This document shows, piece by piece, positions 1 through 4,955 of a stretch of 6,491 bases of DNA (position 1 is the first letter of the stretch; every line of letters begins with the position of its first letter). Both the position numbers and the translations under genes were made by a program. The notes under the pieces are model-generated. The model had not been told where the DNA came from. It worked only from the letters and a program-made list of their open reading frames with translations, and did no database searches. The DNA comes from an uncultured Ruminococcus sp. (lineage in GTDB: Bacteria > Bacillota > Clostridia > Oscillospirales > CAG-272): positions 1 through 6,491 of the forward strand of contig CADCPG010000232.1 in NCBI GenBank assembly GCA_902803255.1, in the 5' to 3' direction.

Positions 1-932
1 AGGGAGTGCTGGATGTTCCGGGCGATGGCGCTGTCCACATACTCATCCGCGCTGGACTTGCTGGCGAAGGTCGATGTCTCATTGTAGCGGATGCCGCCGA
101 GACTCATCGTGCCGCCATATCGGATATATTCGTCGATGCCCTTCACGCCGAGCACCTGTTCAAACTCCCGATAGGGGATGAAGGTCGTGTGGAGCAGAAT
201 GCAGCGGTCAAAAAGTTGCTCGTCCTCGGAGAACAGGAAGCCCAGAGAATCCGTACCGGACAACACGATCTTCATGCCGCTTGCTGCATATACATCAGAG
301 AAGAGCGCTGCACCGCTGATGAAATCCTCCATGAGCGTGACTTCATCGAAGAAAACAAAGCGGAATCCCGCCTCCTCCAGAGCTTTCAAATCTTGATTCA
401 CAGCGGCCAGCGTGTCGTTCCTTGTGATCTGGACAAATGCTGTCTTCGCAAGTTCCTCGTCCGTCATCTCTGCGAAGGTCTGCCGGATCAGCGTTGTTTT
501 TCCTGTACGCCGGAGGCCGTAGAGAATAAACACCTTGTCCTGCATCGGGCCGTAAAGAAATTCGTGGAGTGCCCGGAAGCAATCGCGTTTCTTAAAACCT
601 TTCACGGGTACTGCAAAGCTGCGGAGTGCGCTGCCGGTTCGCACGTTGGTCAGGAACGAATGCGCTGCCGGTTTCGGCGCGGCAACGGCCGGCGCTTGCT
701 TATGCAGCTTTTTGAGCTCCTTTTCCAGAGCCTTTCGTTTTTCAATATTACTTTTCAGGGCTTCGATCTCGTCGGCGGGGATGTATTTCTCTTTCCTCTT
801 CTTGTTCTCCGTCCAGCGCTGATAGAAATACTCCTTCCCGTTGACGGTTTTCTGCCCGACTGAGCCCCTCGGAAGCAGTGCGATCTGTTTTTCCAACGAT
901 GCGATCTTTTCTTGTATGCTCTGATCTGCCAT
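1..932 (-). CDS. AAA-type P-loop ATPase, DUF4143-associated style (C-terminus outside window)
   Basis: Partial gene: 310 codons are visible and the frame runs off the left edge without a stop. Translating the minus strand gives a Walker A motif GLRRTGKTT (residues 139-147), a Walker B motif FVFFDEV with D196-E197, a sensor-1-like LSGTDS (224-229) and, further on, IPYREF (252-257). This order is typical of the AAA_14/DUF4143 ATPases, whose C-terminal part would lie beyond the edge. The first ~80 residues are a separate module: a LPRGSVGQKTVNGKEYFYQ segment (20-38) with aromatic and basic residues, then a charged stretch likely to form a coiled coil (about 54-82). A similar leader occurs in many short Firmicutes proteins. 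The ATG at 930-932 is supported by GGAGGTGA just upstream. A Pro/Ala-rich linker (about 80-95) joins the modules. Cellular role is unknown; cytoplasmic, as no signal or membrane segment is seen. GC is lower and GCA alanine codons are commoner than in the three genes to the right, suggesting an accessory or transferred gene. Confidence 0.85.
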   Translation of the reverse strand, partial: MADQSIQEKIASLEKQIALLPRGSVGQKTVNGKEYFYQRWTENKKRKEKYIPADEIEALKSNIEKRKALEKELKKLHKQAPAVAAPKPAAHSFLTNVRTGSALRSFAVPVKGFKKRDCFRALHEFLYGPMQDKVFILYGLRRTGKTTLIRQTFAEMTDEELAKTAFVQITRNDTLAAVNQDLKALEEAGFRFVFFDEVTLMEDFISGAALFSDVYAASGMKIVLSGTDSLGFLFSEDEQLFDRCILLHTTFIPYREFEQVLGVKGIDEYIRYGGTMSLGGIRYNETSTFASKSSADEYVDSAIARNIQHS

Positions 933-935
933 GAT

Positions 936-943
936 TCACCTCC
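936..943 (-). promoter_or_regulatory. Strong ribosome binding site of the ATPase gene
   Basis: On the minus strand GGAGGTGA precedes the ATG at 930-932, with six bases between GGAGG and the ATG. It is close to full anti-Shine-Dalgarno complementarity and fixes the start codon of the ATPase gene. It directly abuts the 21-bp palindrome at 944-964, so a structure or a protein on that palindrome could affect translation. Confidence 0.85.
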
Positions 944-964
944 AGGCAAGATAATATCCTGCCT
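944..964. promoter_or_regulatory. 21-bp imperfect palindrome between predicted transcript start and RBS
   Basis: Nine of ten base pairs match around a central A at 954; the only mismatch is 949 versus 959. The arms read AGGCA...TGCCT with GATA/TATC inside. It begins near the expected transcript start (about 962) of the minus-strand promoter and ends one base before the ribosome binding site. It could be a DNA operator for a dimeric regulator, or a 5' mRNA hairpin next to the Shine-Dalgarno. The symmetry is directly visible; the function is inferred. Confidence 0.55.
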
Positions 965-968
965 TTAT

Positions 969-997
969 ATTATACCCATTTTATACCCGCAAGTCAA
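969..997 (-). promoter_or_regulatory. Sigma-70 type promoter for the ATPase gene
   Basis: Reading the minus strand, TTGACT (992-997) and TATAAT (969-974) are separated by exactly 17 bp (975-991). The -10 matches consensus fully and the -35 matches five of six. Transcription would start near 962 and give a leader of about 30 nt before the ATG at 932. It is the only near-consensus promoter found in the gaps between genes, and it is surrounded by the TTATACCC half-sites, so strong transcription under repression is the likely mode. Confidence 0.85.
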
Positions 998-1015
998 GGG
1001 TATAAACGGGTATAA
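970..1015. repeat. Four phased TTATACCC/GGGTATAA half-sites (likely operator)
   Basis: TTATACCC occurs at 970-977 and 981-988, and its reverse complement GGGTATAA at 998-1005 and 1008-1015. Same-orientation copies are 11 and 10 bp apart, about one helical turn, and the two pairs face each other across a 9-bp centre. The first copy overlaps the -10 hexamer, the second lies in the promoter spacer, and the third and fourth lie directly upstream of the -35. That placement suits a repressor that binds cooperatively as two dimers and blocks RNA polymerase. Alternatives are terminal repeats of a mobile segment, or a bidirectional hairpin after the stop codon of the peptidase gene. Copies are exact over eight bases; function is inferred. 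Confidence 0.7.
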
Positions 1016-1052
1016 TGATGAACACAAAGAAAAATCTAATGCTGATTTGGTC

Positions 1053-3341
1053 TCATCCCTCCGTCGCGGAGTCGGCGTTCCATACGAGGCTGCCGCTTAT
1101 GCGTTCGACGGTCCCCGGTTCGAGCTCGCGGTGGTCAAAGAGCGAGAACTGCCAGTCGCTGCAGGTGTCGAGGTGGACGAAGATCGCGTGCATGACGCGC
1201 TGCGCCGTTTCGTCGTCGGTGCCGGAGGCGAATTTTATCACGAACGCGCTCGTGAAGAAAGTGTCGGAGACCGTTTTTCGCACGAGGAAGATTTTGCTTA
1301 CCGAGTTGTCGGGGATATTCTTTATGAAACCCAGTATCTCGTCCAGCATGCCGTCGGGGAGGTGTTCCTCAGAGAGCCTGTCTTTTTTCTCCAGAGTGTC
1401 GATGTTGTCGTTCTCGTCCGCTTTTTTCTGCATGATCTCCACGGCTTTTTCCCTGTACTCGTTCAGTTCCTTCTCAAGCCCCTTCATGCAGCAGTAGGCT
1501 CCGATGACGTCGAGCCCTTCTTCGATGTAATTGCTGTTCTCCGCCATGGCGGTGTAGATGTCGTCGATGCCTGAATCGTCGTATCTGTGGAGTTTTATGA
1601 TGCCCCTGATGTAATAGCCCCGGTGCGACGCCGACGCGGGCAGGCCGTCGATCGCGCGGTTGGCGAGCTCCTCCGCTTCTTTTGTCTTCCCGACGCTCAA
1701 CATGGCATCCAGCAGATCGCCGTATTTTTCGGGCGAGAGCGGACGGCCTTCGGCGGCCCATCCGTCGATCATTTCGATCTTGTCAAGGTAGTTTTCCTTC
1801 CGGAGTTTTCCGTAGTCGGCTTCGACGAGCCCCCGGGAGGTCTCCTCGGCCGACGCCAGCGCTCTTCCGACCTCTTCGGCGTACTTGCCGGACGGGCCCC
1901 CGAGGAGGGCAGGAGGCCAGTCGACGCCCAGTTTTTCTATGCGCGAGAAGACCGTCGGATGCGTGGCGCTTCTCGACATGATCTCGGCCTTCGTCAGTTC
2001 GTTCCAGGCACCGGAGCGTTCGGCGGTCTTCTCCGCAAAGTCCGCGAGCGTCGCCGCGGTCCAGCCGTCGAACGGTTTTTCGGAGGCGTAGAACGACGGC
2101 GTATCGTCGTTGTCAAAGTCTTCCCAGCCGTAAAGCGACAAGTACTGGATCTTGAGCAGCGATGACGCCGCCGCTTCGGGCAGTTCGGCCATTTTTTCGT
2201 CGGCTTTCTGCTCGGCCGAGACGGTGTTCGCGAATCCGAAGAGGAATGACTGCAGAAAATGCTCGAAATCAAGGAACGAATAGAACAGACCGACTGCTCG
2301 AGACAGGGCTCCCGAGTATCTGCCGGACGAGATGAACGACTGGTAGGCGGAGATCGAGTTCTCGGCGTCGTTCTCTGCGCCCATATGGCCGAATTCGTGC
2401 AGGAATACTGTATAGATCTCGTCTTCGGAGAGGATCCCGAGCAGACGTGAGCTCAGTACGACCAGGCAGTCCTTCCCGTTCCGGATGACCATCGCGGTGC
2501 TGTTCGACATCTCGTCGACCGCTATCCGGAATTTTCCCCGGAATCCGGTCTTTCCGGCCGCGCGGCGTGCCGTGGCGTAGAGCACGGGGAACGAGGCCTC
2601 GTCGAGGACACCTTCGTCACCCTGCTTTGAGGTCTTTGTCCGGCGGAGGGGTATCTGGAAGAGCGCGGCGGTGAAGAGAAGTGCCGCGGCGGCTCCGGCC
2701 AGCCACCTTCCGCCCGACAGGAAGACGTGCCCGCCGCAGACCGCGACGCAGGCAGCACAGAGGGCATAGACTGCCGCTGCGGCGTAAGAGAGAGTTCTTA
2801 TCGCGATGCAGAGGCGCTTTTTCCTCTTTGCGGTCTCAGCCGCGTCCTTTCTCTGCGAGAGCATGAATTCCTGCGACTGACCGACGTTCATTCCGGAGAG
2901 CTTCTTTGACCCGCGTGTGCCCGCCGCGAACTGGAAGGAAGGCAGCGCGACGGCGATGCCGGCCGACAGCGACAGCAGGAGGACACCCGCCTTCCCCGGG
3001 AAGTATGCCCCGGCCGGTGACGTTCCCGTGAGGACGCCGGCGACGCCGAGAGCGATCCCTGCCGCGGGTATCAGGATCTTTCTCGGGAGCAGGGAGGGCG
3101 GGTCTTTCTTCCCGTCCGCGCCGGCCGGCCCGAATTTCTTTCCTCTAATGTCAGCCAGGATGAGAACGGTCACCGACGCGGCGGCGACGAGCCCCGATCC
3201 CGCGGGTATCGCGATCCCGTCGGGGATCTTATGCGCCCCGTCGAGATGCGACTCTGTTTCCCCGACGGCGAACAGTGCTGTAAAAGTCAGCACGATTATT
3301 AGTATTATTGCCGTATCCAGGCGTCTTTTCTTTTTATCCAT
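1053..3341 (-). CDS. Polytopic M48-family zinc metallopeptidase with TPR-like region
   Basis: Complete, 762 residues. The zinc site is HEFGH (H315, E316, H319); the third ligand is probably E377 in AEQKAD, followed by the family's Ala-Asp pair, and THP at 460-462 with a downstream RIEKL matches the conserved THPxxxxRI element of M48 (HtpX/Ste24-like) peptidases. About six hydrophobic segments precede the catalytic domain (roughly 10-27, 42-64, 88-105, 117-136, 182-202, 209-230). The basic start MDKKKRR suggests the N-terminus is cytoplasmic, so an even number of spans would put the peptidase domain in the cytoplasm as in HtpX. Residues about 535-640 look like TPR or related helical repeats (GKTKEAEELANRAIDGLP). 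Residues about 650-762 form a beta-rich-looking domain I do not recognise. It is much longer than HtpX (about 290 residues). Likely role is membrane protein quality control or regulated processing; the substrate is unknown. The start is supported by AAGGAG six bases upstream. Confidence 0.9.
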   Translation of the reverse strand: MDKKKRRLDTAIILIIVLTFTALFAVGETESHLDGAHKIPDGIAIPAGSGLVAAASVTVLILADIRGKKFGPAGADGKKDPPSLLPRKILIPAAGIALGVAGVLTGTSPAGAYFPGKAGVLLLSLSAGIAVALPSFQFAAGTRGSKKLSGMNVGQSQEFMLSQRKDAAETAKRKKRLCIAIRTLSYAAAAVYALCAACVAVCGGHVFLSGGRWLAGAAAALLFTAALFQIPLRRTKTSKQGDEGVLDEASFPVLYATARRAAGKTGFRGKFRIAVDEMSNSTAMVIRNGKDCLVVLSSRLLGILSEDEIYTVFLHEFGHMGAENDAENSISAYQSFISSGRYSGALSRAVGLFYSFLDFEHFLQSFLFGFANTVSAEQKADEKMAELPEAAASSLLKIQYLSLYGWEDFDNDDTPSFYASEKPFDGWTAATLADFAEKTAERSGAWNELTKAEIMSRSATHPTVFSRIEKLGVDWPPALLGGPSGKYAEEVGRALASAEETSRGLVEADYGKLRKENYLDKIEMIDGWAAEGRPLSPEKYGDLLDAMLSVGKTKEAEELANRAIDGLPASASHRGYYIRGIIKLHRYDDSGIDDIYTAMAENSNYIEEGLDVIGAYCCMKGLEKELNEYREKAVEIMQKKADENDNIDTLEKKDRLSEEHLPDGMLDEILGFIKNIPDNSVSKIFLVRKTVSDTFFTSAFVIKFASGTDDETAQRVMHAIFVHLDTCSDWQFSLFDHRELEPGTVERISGSLVWNADSATEG

Positions 3342-3347
3342 CTGCAG

Positions 3348-3353
3348 CTCCTT
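3348..3353 (-). promoter_or_regulatory. Ribosome binding site of the M48 peptidase gene
   Basis: AAGGAG on the minus strand lies six bases before the ATG at 3339-3341. It supports this start, which also places the basic MDKKKRR stretch directly before the first membrane span. Confidence 0.8.
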
Positions 3354-3384
3354 ATCTGTACAAGTGTCCCGCGCGGAAGACCAC

Positions 3385-3410
3385 GGCTGCGTGACCCCTG
3401 TTCCGCAGCC
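3385..3410. other. Inverted repeat between nucleotidyltransferase and peptidase genes
   Basis: GGCTGCG (3385-3391) and CGCAGCC (3404-3410) form a perfect 7-bp stem with a 12-base loop. It lies between the stop of the nucleotidyltransferase gene and the start of the peptidase gene. No U-rich tract follows on either strand, so it is not a standard intrinsic terminator. It may modulate read-through or mRNA stability between the two genes, or be chance in GC-rich DNA. No promoter was found in the rest of this 98-bp gap. Confidence 0.35.
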
Positions 3411-3439
3411 TCGCGTCGTGTTCTCTGCGTATGCTCATC

Positions 3440-4876
3440 TTACCGCTTTTTCTTCTCGGCAGGCGGCCTTCGCGCGTAGCTCAGCGTCTGCCGGAGTGCG
3501 TCTTCCTTGCTCACGCCGGCGAGGCGGAGTTTGTGAGCAAAGTCCAGCAGCTCGCCGAAGCGGCCGTCGGGGACGAGCCCCGCGGCGGTCAGGTCGTTCC
3601 CGGTGACGTACGGCTTTGCCATAGTCTCCAGGAACACCCCGTATCTCTCGCGCAGGAAGGTCTCAGAATCGATATAGGGGTGGCTGTGCTCCATTCCGTA
3701 ACTGTCGGCCAGCCCGAGCAGGATGAGGTCCGACGGCTCGCAAGAGCGGTCGAACATCCGGTTCGTAGCCTTGACCGACGAATTCTGCATCGCCAGATGG
3801 TTCGGCATCATATGCAGGAGGGTCATGTTCCCGACGTATCTTATGAGCGATTTCTCGTTCGTGAACCGGCGCAGCATCTTCTCCGCGAGCGCGACGCCTG
3901 CGGTGTCGTGGCCGTATGAGTGGATCCTTCCGTCGCTGTCCTTCGAGGTCGTCACGGCCTTTCCGAGGTCGTGCGCGACGGCCGAGAGCATGAACGGATA
4001 CGGCCTCACCGCGCGTTCCCGCAGGCCGGCGGCTTCGTCGGTGACCATCATGGTATGGGTGAAGACGTCTCCCTCGGCGTGGAAGAGCGGGTCCTGCTCG
4101 ACGCCGCATGTTGCCTCGAGCTCGTCGAAGAAGGGCTCGAGGTGCCCGGTCTTGCGGAGAAATTCGAAGAACACCGACGGTCTGTCGCTGAGCAGCAGCG
4201 CTTTTTTAAGTTCTCCCTCGACGCGTTCGCCGGGAAGAGAGGAGATGTCGACGGTCCTGCAGAGCGCGGCTGTCTTCGGATCGACGTCAAAGCCGAACCT
4301 CGCCGAGAACTGCGCGGCTCTGAGCACGCGCAGCGGGTCCTCGGGGAAGCTCTGCGTGCTGACGTGCCGCAGCAGACGGCGCTTTATGTCGCCCGTGCCG
4401 TCAAAATGATCGACGGTCTGTCCGGTGAGGACGTCCTCCATGATCGCGTTGACGGTGAAGTCGCGCCTCGACGCCGCCTTTTCGGTCCCGATGAACGGGT
4501 CGGTGAAGGTCTCGAAGTCCCGGTGCCCGCGTCCGACCGCCTTCTCGGTGCGGGGCATCGCGATGTCGATGCCGCTGCCTCCGAGCGTGAAGATGCCGAA
4601 GGACTCGCCGACCGTCAGGACCTCTCCGAAGTCCGAGAGGATCGCGCGCAGGCGCGGGGCCTCTACGCCGTGCACTTCGATGTCTATGTCGGGAGAGGCG
4701 GAAGATCCCGTCTTCATCCCTTCTTTTTTCATAATGCGGTCTCTGACGAAGCCTCCGACGTAATACGCTCTTCCGCCGGACTTTGCCACCGCGGAGGCTA
4801 TCTTTTCCGCGGTCCGCATGCGTATTTCGAGCTCTTTTGTGCCGTTTTCGCCTGTTTTTTCGCTGATTTGTGACAT
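3440..4876 (-). CDS. cca: tRNA nucleotidyltransferase (CCA-adding)/poly(A) polymerase family with HD domain
   Basis: Complete, 478 residues. The class II nucleotidyltransferase head is intact: GGFVRD (41-46), the metal-binding pair D63 and D65 in DIDIEV, RRDFTVNAI (137-145) and EDPLR (179-183), the motif that reads the incoming nucleotide. ERVEGELKKALL (217-228) is the conserved helix after it. An HD phosphohydrolase-type domain follows, with H274, H302-D303 (AHDLGK), H323, H355 and D391 as likely metal ligands. The family adds or repairs the 3' CCA of tRNAs in the cytoplasm; some members add only A, only CC, or poly(A), and sequence alone does not settle which. The HD domain suggests additional 2',3'-cyclic phosphate or phosphodiesterase activity, as in E. 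coli Cca. The chosen ATG (4874-4876) lacks a clear Shine-Dalgarno and gives 40 residues before GGFVRD, more than is usual; Met20 (codon 4817-4819) is an alternative start. It lies 98 bp upstream of the peptidase gene and 79 bp downstream of the surface-protein gene, on the same strand. Confidence 0.88.
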   Translation of the reverse strand: MSQISEKTGENGTKELEIRMRTAEKIASAVAKSGGRAYYVGGFVRDRIMKKEGMKTGSSASPDIDIEVHGVEAPRLRAILSDFGEVLTVGESFGIFTLGGSGIDIAMPRTEKAVGRGHRDFETFTDPFIGTEKAASRRDFTVNAIMEDVLTGQTVDHFDGTGDIKRRLLRHVSTQSFPEDPLRVLRAAQFSARFGFDVDPKTAALCRTVDISSLPGERVEGELKKALLLSDRPSVFFEFLRKTGHLEPFFDELEATCGVEQDPLFHAEGDVFTHTMMVTDEAAGLRERAVRPYPFMLSAVAHDLGKAVTTSKDSDGRIHSYGHDTAGVALAEKMLRRFTNEKSLIRYVGNMTLLHMMPNHLAMQNSSVKATNRMFDRSCEPSDLILLGLADSYGMEHSHPYIDSETFLRERYGVFLETMAKPYVTGNDLTAAGLVPDGRFGELLDFAHKLRLAGVSKEDALRQTLSYARRPPAEKKKR

Positions 4877-4912
4877 TTTCTGCGTTTTCCGGTATGTGGG
4901 TCTACTGCGTCC

Positions 4913-4932
4913 GCCGCCGTTCCTCCGGCGGC
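4913..4932. other. GC-rich inverted repeat after the surface-protein gene
   Basis: GCCGCCG (4913-4919) and CGGCGGC (4926-4932) form a perfect 7-bp stem with a 6-base loop, in the gap after the surface-protein stop codon and before the nucleotidyltransferase start. No run of U follows on the minus strand, so it is at best a weak or factor-dependent terminator. GC-rich sequence makes a chance stem plausible. No promoter resembling the sigma-70 consensus was seen in this 79-bp gap. Confidence 0.35.
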
Positions 4933-4955
4933 AGCCGGACGGTGCGGATCTGCGT

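Noticed and set aside
6..863. Long plus-strand open frame of 285 codons at the left edge
   Set aside because: It is antisense to the ATPase frame, which shows Walker A, Walker B, a promoter and an RBS. The plus-strand translation has no recognisable motif.
970..1015. CRISPR array or plasmid-type iterons
   Set aside because: Repeats are only 8 bp with 2-3 bp gaps, only four copies, in inverted pairs on a promoter. No cas or replication gene is nearby.
1016..1052. Possible intrinsic terminator after the peptidase gene
   Set aside because: A short T-rich stretch is seen on the minus strand but no stem precedes it. The inverted TTATACCC array further on is AT-rich and not followed by a U-tract, and is better explained as an operator.
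912..1574. Plus-strand open frame reaching from the intergenic region into the peptidase gene
   Set aside because: No ribosome binding site, it starts in the ATPase leader and runs antisense to the peptidase C-terminus. The plus-strand TATAAT at 1011-1016 has no -35 at the right distance.
3342..3439. Independent promoter for the peptidase gene
   Set aside because: TTGTAC and TACAGAT resemble hexamers but overlap each other and no correctly spaced partner is present.
3920..4873. Plus-strand open frame of 317 codons
   Set aside because: Wholly antisense to the nucleotidyltransferase, whose motifs are all intact. A long antisense frame is expected at this GC level.
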